Source: Rothia sp035916755
Lineage (GTDB): Bacteria > Actinomycetota > Actinomycetes > Actinomycetales > Micrococcaceae
Reading direction: 5' to 3'
Assembly (NCBI RefSeq): GCF_035916755.1
Contig: NZ_JAYWIX010000003.1
Location: forward strand, 186,001 to 250,000
DNA length: 64,000 bases
The notes beneath the pieces are model-generated. The model was not told the origin of the DNA. It ran no database searches and was given only the letters and a program-made list of their open reading frames with translations. Positions 55,320 to 64,000 of the stretch are shown here, in pieces. A program made the translations under genes and the position numbers. The first letter of the stretch is position 1, and the number at the start of each line of letters is the position of its first letter.

Positions 55320-55402
55320 GCCCCCTAGTCTACCCGGCCTTCCCCCGCCGCCGTCCTGATCCACGTCCGCCCCTTGCCTACTAGATTTCCTGCCTAGCCC
55401 GC

Positions 55403-55442
55403 AAAAAGTTAGGGCAGACCCACGAAACCATGGGTCTGCCCT
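55403..55442 (-). terminator. Terminator of ftsY
   Basis: AGGGCAGACCCA (55411-55422) pairs perfectly with TGGGTCTGCCCT (55431-55442); on the minus strand AACTTTTTGC follows. It lies about 165 nt after the ftsY stop. Confidence 0.8.
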
Positions 55443-55606
55443 AGATTTGTAGGTCGCTTGTGCTGAGATGGCGGATACGCCGTGTTCTCCGGTACGAATA
55501 CGTGCCCGTGCTGGCGTCCGTAGCCCTGGGCTTCTGAGACCGTCATCCCGTCGACCCCAAAGTTTTCGAGGGTTCCCCCGGTTTCTAGATAAACTCAGGT
55601 TGCGCT

Positions 55607-56710
55607 TTAGTCGAGGAGGGCGTCAACGAAGGCACCGGGCTCGAAGGGTGCCAGGTCGTCAGGGCCTTCGCCCAGGCCGATGAGCTTAACGGGTACGCCC
55701 AGCTCTTCCTGGATAGCGACCACGATGCCGCCCTTGGCTGAGCCGTCCAGTTTAGTCAGCACGATACCGGTAATCTGAACGACCTCGGAGAAGACCTTGG
55801 CCTGGATCATGCCGTTCTGGCCGGTGGTGGCGTCAATGACCAGGAGCACCTCGGTGACCGGGGCTTCTTTCTCGACCACGCGCTTGATTTTGCCCAGCTG
55901 GTCCATCAGGCCGGCCTTGTTCTGCAGGCGTCCGGCGGTGTCAATCATGACGGTATCGACGCCGCGGGCCTTGCCCTTGCGGATAGCTTCGAAGGCAACT
56001 GAAGCCGGGTCGGCGCCGTCCTTATCGGAGCGGACGGTGTCGACCCCTACGCGGTCGCCCCAGGTCTGAAGCTGGTCGGCGGCCGCCGCGCGGAAGGTAT
56101 CGGCTGCACCCAGCAAAAGGTTTTTATCTTCAGCGACCATCACGCGGGCCAGCTTGCCCACGGTGGTGGTCTTACCTACGCCGTTGACGCCAACGACCAG
56201 AACCACGCCGGGGTTGCCGTCGGTACCGTCCAGGGCCAGGGAGCGGTCGGTATCTTCACCCACGATTGAAAGAAGCTCCTCACGTAGCATCTGCTTGACG
56301 TGGGCGGGATTCTCAGTACCCTCCACGCGCACACGCTGCTGCAGGGCCTCCACCAGGCGGGCTGAGGGCTCGGCACCCAGGTCTGCCAGGAGCAGGGTCT
56401 CTTCGACCTCATCCCAGACGTCCTGGTCAATCCTGTCGCGGGACAGCAGGGCTAGCAGGCCCTTGCCCAGCAGGTTGTTGGAGCGTGAGAGGCGGGCACG
56501 CAGGCGCACCAGGCGCCCCTGGGCGGACGCCGGACGCTCGATAGCGGTGACCGGACCGTCAGCGCTATCTGCGGGGAGGTCATCGGCATCGCGGGTGGCC
56601 TCGTAGCCTTCCTTAGGGGCTTTAGGGCCGCGCAGCAGAACCGCGAGCACACCACCCAGAATCAGCACACCGAGAAGTATGTACACAATGAGAGTTAGAG
56701 AATCATTCAC
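55607..56710 (-). CDS. ftsY: Signal recognition particle receptor FtsY
   Basis: 367 aa from GTG 56708-56710 (AGAAGG immediately upstream; spacing is short). It begins with a membrane helix (SLTLIVYILLGVLILGGVLA), then an acidic linker much shorter than in E. coli, and the NG GTPase: P loop 'VVGVNGVGKTTTVGKLARVM', 'AADTFRAAAADQL', 'VMIDTAGRLQNKAGLMDQL', 'LTKLDGSAKGGIV' and 'GLGEGPDDLAPFEPGAFVDA'. It receives Ffh-ribosome complexes at the membrane. Confidence 0.95.
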   Translation of the reverse strand: MNDSLTLIVYILLGVLILGGVLAVLLRGPKAPKEGYEATRDADDLPADSADGPVTAIERPASAQGRLVRLRARLSRSNNLLGKGLLALLSRDRIDQDVWDEVEETLLLADLGAEPSARLVEALQQRVRVEGTENPAHVKQMLREELLSIVGEDTDRSLALDGTDGNPGVVLVVGVNGVGKTTTVGKLARVMVAEDKNLLLGAADTFRAAAADQLQTWGDRVGVDTVRSDKDGADPASVAFEAIRKGKARGVDTVMIDTAGRLQNKAGLMDQLGKIKRVVEKEAPVTEVLLVIDATTGQNGMIQAKVFSEVVQITGIVLTKLDGSAKGGIVVAIQEELGVPVKLIGLGEGPDDLAPFEPGAFVDALLD

Positions 56711-56865
56711 CCTTCTAGCTTGCCATATTCTCCCCGCCCCATACAGCCCCAGCAATGGGAGTAGAATGCACTTCTACACACTGCTACCCCGCACCGGCAG
56801 GCATTGTGAGCTAAGATACTTTTCAGACAGATACACGCAGCATAGAAGCAGCAGAACACAAGCGC

Positions 56866-58224
56866 ATGAGCAACCACATTCCAACCCCCTCCATGGACAC
56901 CGGGGCCATTCCCGTCATCCCCGAATCGGTACGGCAGGAAAGCCGCAGCCAAAAGCCCCGCACCGCCGAAACCGTCAAGGTGCCAACCCAAATTAAGGTC
57001 CTGATTGCCGCCTCATTCCTCATTGCCCTCGGCTACGGCCTGGTCGCCCCCGTGCTCCCCGGCTTTGCCCGCAGCTTCGATGTGGGAGCCATGGCAGCAA
57101 CCTTCGTCGTCTCAGCCTTTGCCCTCTCGCGCCTGGCCTTCGCACCGGCGTCCGGGCGCCTCATCTCCCGCTTCGGCGAGCGCCGCATCTACTCAGCGGG
57201 CCTCATTATTGTGGGGCTGGGCTCCATCGGAGCCGGACTCTCGGTTAACTACCCCATGCTCATTGCCTCCCGCATTATCGGTGGCACCGGCTCGGTTATG
57301 TTCACCGTGGCCGCCATGGGTATCTTAGTGCGCAACTCACCCCCGACAATTCGGGGTAAGGTCTCGGGCTACTTTGCTACATCCTTCCTGCTGGGCAATA
57401 TTTTGGGGCCTGTTCTGGGGGCAGCTGCCTCGTCCCTGGGTATGCGGGCGCCCTTCTTTGTCTATGCGGCAATGCTCCTGTGCGCGGCCCTTGTGGTGCT
57501 CACCCAGCTCAAGGACGAGCCGCAAGAGGTCAACCTCAACACCCAAGGTATTGCCGTACCTAAGCCCGAACTCAAACTTGCTGATGCCCTCAAGTTCACC
57601 AACTTTAAGGCAGCCCTCGTGACCAACCTGGCGGTGGGGTGGAGTGTCTTCGGCCTACAGTCCACGGTGGTTCCCCTCGCCGCCGTAGCCCTCCTGGCTA
57701 ATCTGCACGCCGGTGAAGCCGGCTACGACGCCGCCGTTGCCGGAGCCAAGCTGGCAGGTTTCACTCTGGCCACCTACGCAGCCGGTAACGCCCTGGTCCA
57801 GATTTACTCGGGCAAGATGGGCGATAAGATTGGCCGCCGCCCCATGGTCTTTTCCGGGCTGATTCTGGCAGGTATCGTCACCATCGTCTTTGGCCTAATC
57901 ACTAACCCCGTTGTCTTTGTGGGGGCTGCTGTGCTCCTGGGCATTGCCTCGGCCCTGCTCGGACCCTCCCTGCAGGCTGCTGTCTCAGATATTGTGGGCA
58001 ACAAGCGCTCAGGCGGCCAGCCCCTGGCCTACTACCAGATGGTCTCAGACATCGGACTGATCGTCGGCCCGCTCGTAGCTGGCTTTATCATCGACGCCTG
58101 GGGCTTCTTCCCCGCTTTCATCGTGGCCGGTGCTCTGCTTCTTCTTGCGGCTGTTGGCTGGTTCCCCGGCTACCGCCCCAAGTTCCCGGCAGACATAGCC
58201 GACGAAGGCTACACCGGCAAGTAG
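56866..58224 (+). CDS. Major facilitator superfamily transporter
   Basis: 452 aa. After a 42-residue cytoplasmic tail come 12 predicted helices. 'GRLISRFGERRIYSAGLIIV' is the MFS motif A between helices 2 and 3 and 'GKMGDKIGRRPMVFSGLILA' its echo in the second half. 'GSVMFTVAAMGILVRNSPPT' and 'LGPVLGAAASSLG' (motif C-like) suggest a drug/H+ antiporter-type exporter. The substrate is unknown. It is divergent from ftsY and convergent with smc, whose stop is 5 nt away. Confidence 0.88.
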   Translation: MSNHIPTPSMDTGAIPVIPESVRQESRSQKPRTAETVKVPTQIKVLIAASFLIALGYGLVAPVLPGFARSFDVGAMAATFVVSAFALSRLAFAPASGRLISRFGERRIYSAGLIIVGLGSIGAGLSVNYPMLIASRIIGGTGSVMFTVAAMGILVRNSPPTIRGKVSGYFATSFLLGNILGPVLGAAASSLGMRAPFFVYAAMLLCAALVVLTQLKDEPQEVNLNTQGIAVPKPELKLADALKFTNFKAALVTNLAVGWSVFGLQSTVVPLAAVALLANLHAGEAGYDAAVAGAKLAGFTLATYAAGNALVQIYSGKMGDKIGRRPMVFSGLILAGIVTIVFGLITNPVVFVGAAVLLGIASALLGPSLQAAVSDIVGNKRSGGQPLAYYQMVSDIGLIVGPLVAGFIIDAWGFFPAFIVAGALLLLAAVGWFPGYRPKFPADIADEGYTGK

Positions 58225-58229
58225 CTACC

Positions 58230-61200
58230 CTAGTCCGCCAGGCGGTGCGAGAGCACGCTTGAAACACCCTGCCGCATGGTGATGCCGTAGAGGGTATCGG
58301 CCTGGGCCATGGTGCGCTGGTGGTGGGTAATCATCAGCAGCTGGGACTTCTCCCGCAGCTGCTCCAGCACCTCCAGCAGACGGCCCAGGTTACGGTCATC
58401 AAGCGCTGCTTCTACCTCATCCAGCACGTAGAAGGGGGCAGGGCGGGCCATAAAAACCGCCAGGAGCAGGGCCAGAGAAGCCAGGGTGCGCTCGCCACCA
58501 GAAAGCAGGGAAAGACGGGTGACCTTCTTACCGGCCGGTGTCACTCGGATATCAAGCCCGCTGTGTTCAAGGTCATTGGGGTCGGCCAGCACCAGTTCGG
58601 CCTGGCCGCCGGGAAAGAGGAGGGCGAAAATCCGGCTGAACTCCACCTGAACATCGGCTAATGCCCGGCTGAAAGAGGTTTCAATCTGGCCGGTCACATC
58701 CTTCATCACAGCCCGCAGGTCTGCCCGCGAGGTCTTGATGTCTTTAATCTGCTGGCGCAGGTAGCTATGGCGCTGTTCGAGAGCCTCGTACTCTTCAAGG
58801 GCTAGGGGGTTGATAGCCCCCAGGCGGGCCAGCTCTGCCTCGGCTACCGCCAGGTCAGTCTCGATGTCCTCCCTGGGCAGGTCGCTGGCCTTGTGGCTCT
58901 CTAGCAGGGCCTCAAGACTGAGCCCCAATTCGCTATCTACCCGCTGGGTCAGGGCTTCCCAGCGGGCTTCAACGCGGGCGCCCTGGGCCGACGATTCAGC
59001 CTGCAGGGTCAGGGCGGCAGCCAGGGAGGTCTGGGCACCGGTCAGTTCTTCGCGGGTGGCAGTGAGGGCCTGCTGGGCCTGCTCGGCTCGGGCCAGGGCC
59101 ATGCGGTGTTCCTCGTTCTCCTGGCTCTCCACCTGTTCGAGGGCCAGCGCCAGTGCCCGGGCACAGGCAGCTACCCTGCGGGCACGATGCCCGGCGTCAG
59201 CGGCCTCTTGTTGGCGCAGCTGACGAGCCTCCTCAGCCTTTTCGAGGGCGGCAAGGGCTTCTTGGGCCTGGGTGAGGCGGGCCTGGGCTGCCTCCTCTTT
59301 TTCGCGGGCGTAGGTTGCTGTGGCTTCGGCGAGGGTTTTAGTCTCCTGGGCTTCGACCAGGGTTTTTTCTGCAGTGCGGACGGCCTCGCGCAGGGTAGCG
59401 CTGTCTGCCTGGGGTTCGGTGCTGCGCACCCGAGCTAGGGCCTCTTGGGCGGCCTCCACGTGCCTTTGAGTCTCCTTCTGGGCTTCTTCGGCGCGGGTGG
59501 CAGCTTCTTGCAGACGTTCGAGGGCTGCCTGTGAGCTTTCTGCCCTGCCAGTGAGAGTGGCAAGGTCTGCCCGGGCGGCAGCTAGCTGGGCCGTGAGTGA
59601 ACCGGTGGTACGGGCCTGGGCTTTTTCAGCTTCCTGAGCAGTCTTTAGTGCTTCTTCAGCCTGCCGGTGGGCGCTCTCTACCTGCTCCAGTTGCTGGGCA
59701 AGCTCCCGGTGGGTCTGTTGAGCTCGGGTAAGTTCAGCGTAGCGTTCAGTCAGGGGCCGCTCTTGGGAGGGGTAGAGGGTTGAGCCTGCGGTCAGCACGG
59801 TACCGTCGGTGGTCACGGCGCGGACGCCCGGGTGGGCAATAACCAGGGCGCGGGCGGCTTCTTGATCGGGAGTCAGGTAGGTATCGGCGGTGAGCACGGT
59901 GAGGGCGCGGCTGAGGGCCTGCGGTGCGGTCAGGACGTCCGCTAGCGGGCGAGCTTGGTAAACCTTAGCTTGAGATGAAGATAGTTCGAGCAGGTCAACT
60001 TGCTCAATGTTACCCTCAAGGGAATAAACCTGGGTTACTCCAGCAGGTAGGGACTCACCGCTCGTCAGGGTTAGGGCCCTCAGATAGGGGCCCAGAGCAG
60101 CAGCCACAGCAGCCTGCCAGGTATCTTCAATCTTAAGTAGAGAAATAAGTTCTTGCGCTCCCCGTTCCAGGGCCTGCTGGCGGAGGCCTTCACTATCGCC
60201 ACTTTCGGCGTCATCATGCTGCCAGGCTGCCTCAAGGGCCTCGTATCGGGCCTGAGCAGCATGAAGCTTTACCTGAGCTTGATGTAGCTCTTTGCGGCTG
60301 GATTCCACCGTTTCACTCGCCTGCTGCCGCGCCAGACGCAGGTTTTCTTCTTCGGCTTCGGCCCGCTCTAGCTGCTCCCGGTAACCGTTCACGGCTGCCT
60401 GGGCCCGCTCGGTATCAGCACCGGCTGAGGCCCCCTGCTCTTTAGCCTCTGCATACTCAGCTGCTCGACGGGCGGCCTCTTCACCGGCTCGCTCAAAAGC
60501 TACGCGGGCGGTAGCCAGCTGGGCGGTGAGCTGCGACAGGTTCTCCTTATAGTCCCGCACCTGCTGCTCGGCCGTAGCCAGCGCCTGCTGGGCTATGCTC
60601 TGCTCCGCCTGGGCCTTTTCCAGGGCAGAGTGAGCAGCAGTACGTTCTTCTTCAGCTGCTTTCCCCGCCTCCCGGGCCCGTTCAAGATTTCCTTCCTCCC
60701 GGGCACAGGCCTGCTGGGCCGAATCCAGGCGGGTGGCGGCGTCCTGGTCTTCTTCCTGCTGGTGGGAAGCAGACAAACGTTCAGCAGCCACCAGCTGAAC
60801 CGTCTCCACCAGGTGGGCAACCTCTTTCAGGGAGGTACGGCGCTGGGTGGTCTCATCTAGAGCCTGCTGGGCTACCTGCCGGGCCTCGGCCAGCTCCCCC
60901 AACTGCCCCTCGAGGGTGCGGCTACGCTCCTGCGCCCGAAGGCGGGCAGCCTCAGCCTGTTGGCCAGCGGCTTGCTCAGCCTGCCGCTCCTGCATCATGG
61001 CGCGTGCATCGTGAGTCAGAAGATCAGCGGTCAAGCTACGAACACGGCCCGCCACCTCGCTCGCTGCCCGGGCCGCGTCAGCCTGCTCCCGGCGTCCTTC
61101 CAGCTGCTCAGCCAGCTCACCGGCTAGATCCTCCAGCCGGTCAAGATTGGTCTTCAAATCTTCAAGCTTGCTCGCGGTCTTCGCCTGACGCTTACGGTGC

Positions 61201-61706
61201 TTAAGCAAGCCAGCAGCCTGCTCAATCAGCTCACGGCGGTCATCAGCGGTACCGTGCAAAATCTTATCGACCTGCCCCTGCCCCACCAGGGTGTAGAGCT
61301 CCCGGCCCACACCGGCGTCCGCCAGTAGGTCCTGCACATCAACCAGACGGGCAGGCTCCCCGTTAATCTCGTACTCAGAACCACCAGCAGAAAACATGGT
61401 GCGCGAAAGCCGAATCTCAGCATAAGGCAACGGCAGGGCACCGTCCTCGTTATCAATCACCAGCTCAACCTTGGCGCGCCCCAGCGCACCGCGGGAACCA
61501 CCACCAGCAAAAATGACGTCCCTCATGGCGCCACCGCGCAGCTGCTTAGCCCCCTGGGCACCCATCACCCAGGCAAGGGCATCCACCACGTTCGACTTAC
61601 CCGACCCGTTCGGCCCCACCAGCACATTCAAGCCCGGCTCAAACTCAAACACTGTAGCCGATGCAAAAGACTTGAAGCCGCGCACGGTCAAAGATTTTAG
61701 GTACAT
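58230..61706 (-). CDS. smc: Chromosome segregation protein SMC
   Basis: 1158 aa from ATG 61704-61706 (MYLKSLTVRGFKSFASATVF). Walker A 'GPNGSGKSN' (31-39), two long coiled-coil arms (about 165-480 and 640-980) rich in Ala, Glu, Gln, flanking a hinge around residue 500-620 (LLKIEDTWQAAVAAALGPYL...), and the C-terminal head with signature 'SLLSGGERTLASLALLLAVF' and Walker B 'PFYVLDEVEAALDDRN'. It compacts and segregates the chromosome with ScpAB. An ATG-proximal start is taken because conserved sequence begins there; the upstream extension is unsupported. Confidence 0.96.
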   Translation of the reverse strand: MYLKSLTVRGFKSFASATVFEFEPGLNVLVGPNGSGKSNVVDALAWVMGAQGAKQLRGGAMRDVIFAGGGSRGALGRAKVELVIDNEDGALPLPYAEIRLSRTMFSAGGSEYEINGEPARLVDVQDLLADAGVGRELYTLVGQGQVDKILHGTADDRRELIEQAAGLLKHRKRQAKTASKLEDLKTNLDRLEDLAGELAEQLEGRREQADAARAASEVAGRVRSLTADLLTHDARAMMQERQAEQAAGQQAEAARLRAQERSRTLEGQLGELAEARQVAQQALDETTQRRTSLKEVAHLVETVQLVAAERLSASHQQEEDQDAATRLDSAQQACAREEGNLERAREAGKAAEEERTAAHSALEKAQAEQSIAQQALATAEQQVRDYKENLSQLTAQLATARVAFERAGEEAARRAAEYAEAKEQGASAGADTERAQAAVNGYREQLERAEAEEENLRLARQQASETVESSRKELHQAQVKLHAAQARYEALEAAWQHDDAESGDSEGLRQQALERGAQELISLLKIEDTWQAAVAAALGPYLRALTLTSGESLPAGVTQVYSLEGNIEQVDLLELSSSQAKVYQARPLADVLTAPQALSRALTVLTADTYLTPDQEAARALVIAHPGVRAVTTDGTVLTAGSTLYPSQERPLTERYAELTRAQQTHRELAQQLEQVESAHRQAEEALKTAQEAEKAQARTTGSLTAQLAAARADLATLTGRAESSQAALERLQEAATRAEEAQKETQRHVEAAQEALARVRSTEPQADSATLREAVRTAEKTLVEAQETKTLAEATATYAREKEEAAQARLTQAQEALAALEKAEEARQLRQQEAADAGHRARRVAACARALALALEQVESQENEEHRMALARAEQAQQALTATREELTGAQTSLAAALTLQAESSAQGARVEARWEALTQRVDSELGLSLEALLESHKASDLPREDIETDLAVAEAELARLGAINPLALEEYEALEQRHSYLRQQIKDIKTSRADLRAVMKDVTGQIETSFSRALADVQVEFSRIFALLFPGGQAELVLADPNDLEHSGLDIRVTPAGKKVTRLSLLSGGERTLASLALLLAVFMARPAPFYVLDEVEAALDDRNLGRLLEVLEQLREKSQLLMITHHQRTMAQADTLYGITMRQGVSSVLSHRLAD

Positions 61707-61906
61707 AGTGGTGGGCCCCATCGATTGAGTAAAAACGGGTTTGGGTCGGCTTACCACTTTACCGCAGCCCCGCGCCCCTGTTCGGTGTGAGATGAACCCG
61801 CGCCATCAATCACCGCACCTGCCCCGCCGGGGCATATTATTGAAAAAGTGCCCTGTTTCTTCAAATAAGGGCTTTCCCCAGTCCGCACTAAGGCTAGAAG
61901 AGTAGA

Positions 61907-62938
61907 TTGACCGCTAATTCAGATATTCGCCACAAGAACGCCTCCCTGCTATCGGTAACCAAGGTACTACCGCCGGAGGTCGTCACCAGCTCCTACTTTG
62001 ACGAGCAGCTAGCGGCCACCTACAAACGACTTAAGATGCCCAAGGGCCTGCTGGAACGTCTGGCAGGCATTAGCGAGCGCCGCTCCTGGGGCCCCTCCAT
62101 GCATTTTGAGGACGGCGCGGTGCAGGCTGCTGAGCAGGCTATCGCCCAGGCCGGCATCAGCAAGGAACAGATCGGGCTGATTATTAACACCTCGGTTACC
62201 CGCGATAATTTTGAACCGGCCGTGGCTGTGGGTATTCACGACCGTCTTGGCCTGCCCCGCCACGCCCTGAACTTTGATATCACCAACGCCTGCCTGGGCT
62301 TCGTCAACGGTATTACGGTGGCAGCCACCATGATTGATGCCGGGGCCATCGACTACGCCCTCATCGTCGACGGTGAAGACCCCTCCCCCTGGCACGCCAC
62401 CGCCCTGCGCCATCTCAACCGCCCCGATTCAACCCGAGACGACGTGCTGGCCCAGTTCGCCACCCTGACCCTGGGCTCGGGAGCCGCGGCCGCCGTCATT
62501 GGCCGCTCCGACCTGCACCCGACGGGCCACAAGATTATCGGTTCGGTCTCCCGCGCGGGAACCGAGCACCGCAATCTCTGCATTGGTGGTGAAGCCGACC
62601 AGGGGATGAGTACGGACGCAGCCGGTCTGCTCAAGCACGGCCTGCAGCTGGTAGCTGAGGCCTGGGAGGAAGCCCACCAGAATGGCTGGGACTGGGGCAA
62701 TATGCGCTCCTATGTAACCCACCAAATTTCTAACGCCCACACCAACGCCATTATTGAGGCCGTCGGTATCGACCGCGAGCGCATCCCCTTGACCTTCCCG
62801 GTCTGGGGTAACGTGGCAGCAGCCGCCCTTCCCATGACCCTGGCTGAGGAAAGCGACCACTTCGTAGCCGGTGACCGTATTCTCTGCATGGGTGTTGGCT
62901 CCGGCCTGAACACCGCTCTCATGGAAATCACCTGGTAG
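61907..62938 (+). CDS. oleA: OleA-like 3-oxoacyl synthase (long-chain olefin synthesis)
   Basis: 343 aa, start TTG 61907 with AGAAGAG upstream. A thiolase-fold KAS III enzyme, but different from FabH at 24730: active-site C129 lies in 'DITNACLGFVNG', the pattern of OleA, with His in 'YVTHQISNAHTN' and Asn in 'VWGNVAAAALPM'. OleA condenses two long-chain acyl-CoAs head to head to a beta-keto acid. The following gene looks like OleB, which supports this reading. No close promoter motif was singled out. Confidence 0.85.
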   Translation: MTANSDIRHKNASLLSVTKVLPPEVVTSSYFDEQLAATYKRLKMPKGLLERLAGISERRSWGPSMHFEDGAVQAAEQAIAQAGISKEQIGLIINTSVTRDNFEPAVAVGIHDRLGLPRHALNFDITNACLGFVNGITVAATMIDAGAIDYALIVDGEDPSPWHATALRHLNRPDSTRDDVLAQFATLTLGSGAAAAVIGRSDLHPTGHKIIGSVSRAGTEHRNLCIGGEADQGMSTDAAGLLKHGLQLVAEAWEEAHQNGWDWGNMRSYVTHQISNAHTNAIIEAVGIDRERIPLTFPVWGNVAAAALPMTLAEESDHFVAGDRILCMGVGSGLNTALMEITW

Positions 62939-62946
62939 GAGCCACT

Positions 62947-64000
62947 ATGACCGTTTCTCAGCTCACTCCTGTTCCTGACCTCTGGCCCGGCGTTGACCCT
63001 GCCTGGTCCCACCAGCTGCAGGTGCCCTCGTCCGCCCCGGTAGAAGAAATCGGGGTCGGTCGCCGCTGGCACTACCTCGATAACGGCCCGGCGCTCGAGG
63101 CCGCCGGGCGCGCCCCGGTCGGTACCGTACTGGCGGTGCACGGTAACCCTACCTGGTCCTATCTCTGGCGGTCGGTCATCGCTGCCGCCACTGATGCCAA
63201 GCAGCCCTGGCGCGTGGTAGCGGTAGACCAGCTCGATATGGGCTATTCGGAGCGCACCGGTCTGACCCGCTCGCTCTCAGACCGGATCGCTGACCTCGGT
63301 GATTTTACAGCCACACTTGGACTTGATACTACCGAGCTGCCCCTTGTCACGCTGGCCCATGACTGGGGCGGGCTAATATCGCTGGGGTGGGCCCTGCGCC
63401 ACCGGGAGATCGTCTCGGGTGTCATGCTGACCAATACCGCTGTTTTTCATGACGCCGGTGAGAAGATCCCGGTAGCCCTGCAGGCGGCCCTCAACCCCGC
63501 TCTACATTCCTGGGCGACCGAAAAATCGACCGCCTTTATCGACGTGACTCTGGGCCTGGCCCAGGGCGGGCTTGATGCTGCGGTCAAGAAGGCCTACAAG
63601 CTGCCCTACACCACCGCCGAGCACCGGATGGGCGTACGAAATTTCGTGGCCGATATACCGGCAACCGAAGCGGCTGCCAGCTACCGCCCCATGGTCTCTA
63701 TTGCCGAGGGCATTACCGAGCTCGATGTACCTGCCCTCATGCTCTGGGGCACTAAAGACCCGGTCTTCCAGCGCCGCTACATGGCCGACCTGGCTACCCG
63801 CCTGCCCCAGGCCGACATTCACCGTTTTGAAACCGCCAGCCACCTGGTTGCCGAAGATGAAGACATCGCCAGCCCCATTCTGGCTTGGCTAACCGAGCAC
63901 TTCGTCACCGGCACAACCCAGCGGGACCTCCACCTCACTGCGCGCGCTGACCGGGTGCCGGCGTCCGCTCATTACCGCCCCATGGGAGCCGAGCTGGCAG
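62947..64000 (+). CDS. OleB-like alpha/beta hydrolase, partial (possible OleBC fusion)
   Basis: At least 351 residues from ATG 62947; the frame is open at the right edge. 'VLAVHGNPTWSYLWR' (62-75) is the HGNPTW oxyanion motif and 'LAHDWGG' (137-142) holds an Asp nucleophile (D139) as in haloalkane dehalogenases and OleB; 'ALMLWGTKDPVF' and 'FETASHLVAEDE' supply the acid and His. OleB removes CO2 from the beta-lactone to give the cis-olefin. The hydrolase domain ends near residue 320 yet the frame continues (RADRVPASAHYRPMGAEL), so a fusion to an OleC-type ligase, as known in Micrococcus, is likely. Confidence 0.82.
   Translation, partial: MTVSQLTPVPDLWPGVDPAWSHQLQVPSSAPVEEIGVGRRWHYLDNGPALEAAGRAPVGTVLAVHGNPTWSYLWRSVIAAATDAKQPWRVVAVDQLDMGYSERTGLTRSLSDRIADLGDFTATLGLDTTELPLVTLAHDWGGLISLGWALRHREIVSGVMLTNTAVFHDAGEKIPVALQAALNPALHSWATEKSTAFIDVTLGLAQGGLDAAVKKAYKLPYTTAEHRMGVRNFVADIPATEAAASYRPMVSIAEGITELDVPALMLWGTKDPVFQRRYMADLATRLPQADIHRFETASHLVAEDEDIASPILAWLTEHFVTGTTQRDLHLTARADRVPASAHYRPMGAELA

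Noticed and set aside
1..64000. CRISPR arrays, insertion sequences and restriction-modification genes
   Set aside because: No regularly spaced 25-40 bp repeats with unique spacers, no transposase motifs and no methyltransferase motifs were seen. The 60-bp phased repeats at 3301-3443 have only three units and degenerate sequence.

Overview
The window looks like chromosome of a high-GC Gram-positive bacterium of the Micrococcaceae, most like Rothia or a close relative. This is inferred from gene content and order (aceE-fabD-fabH-acpP-fabF-DUF3145; smc/ftsY/ffh/rpsP/khpA/rimM/trmD/rplS/lepB/rnhB/DUF2469/yraN/comM/dprA/xerC), from an actinobacterial MptB-type mannosyltransferase, and from an oleA plus oleB-like pair as in Micrococcus. 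No database search was possible.

Left arm, 1 to about 7845: the int-proximal end of an integrative element, probably an actinobacterial integrative plasmid or prophage-like element. Its tyrosine integrase lies next to an intact tRNA-Arg(TCT) at 7846-7918, whose 3' end faces the element. Divergent from a XRE repressor-integrase pair runs a leftward, tightly overlapping operon of small, mostly unrecognised proteins: two MerR/excisionase-like HTH proteins, a hidden 44-aa ORF, a low-complexity protein, two tandem paralogues with a CxxC motif, and two other unknowns. A winged-helix gene runs off the left edge. A 1.6-kb non-coding tract with two 137-bp direct repeats and several terminators separates int from the tRNA. 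An octamer, GCGAGCGC, is strongly over-represented in the element.

Centre, 8.0 to 38.3 kb: core chromosome. It holds lipomannan mannosyltransferase, oligoribonuclease, tRNA-His, peptide deformylase, RNase P RNA, YaaA, a Nif3-like protein, MsrA, cysteine synthesis (cysK, cysE), a GT2 glycosyltransferase, 6-phosphogluconate dehydrogenase, a Tat-exported protein, tRNA-Val, a DUF3052 protein, pyruvate dehydrogenase E1 and the type II fatty-acid synthase operon. These are followed by the DNA-uptake/recombination block (xerC, dprA, comM, yraN) and the ribosome/tRNA maturation and secretion block (rnhB, two lepB, rplS, trmD, rimM, khpA, rpsP).

Right, 38.6 to 64 kb: the usual ffh-rpsP neighbourhood is split by an ABC-2 exporter, a NarL-type two-component system, a large acidic unknown protein and a Nudix hydrolase. 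Next come ffh, a di/oligopeptide ABC importer (dppBC, fused dppDF, dppA and a decayed second dppA), xthA, ftsY, an MFS transporter and smc. The window ends in an oleA homologue and an oleB-like (possibly oleBC fusion) gene cut by the right edge, suggesting long-chain olefin biosynthesis.

Non-coding structures worth attention are the 137-bp repeats, a dispersed about 110-127 bp palindromic element present at least twice (11295-11405 and 38500-38626), and a riboswitch-like leader in front of yraN.
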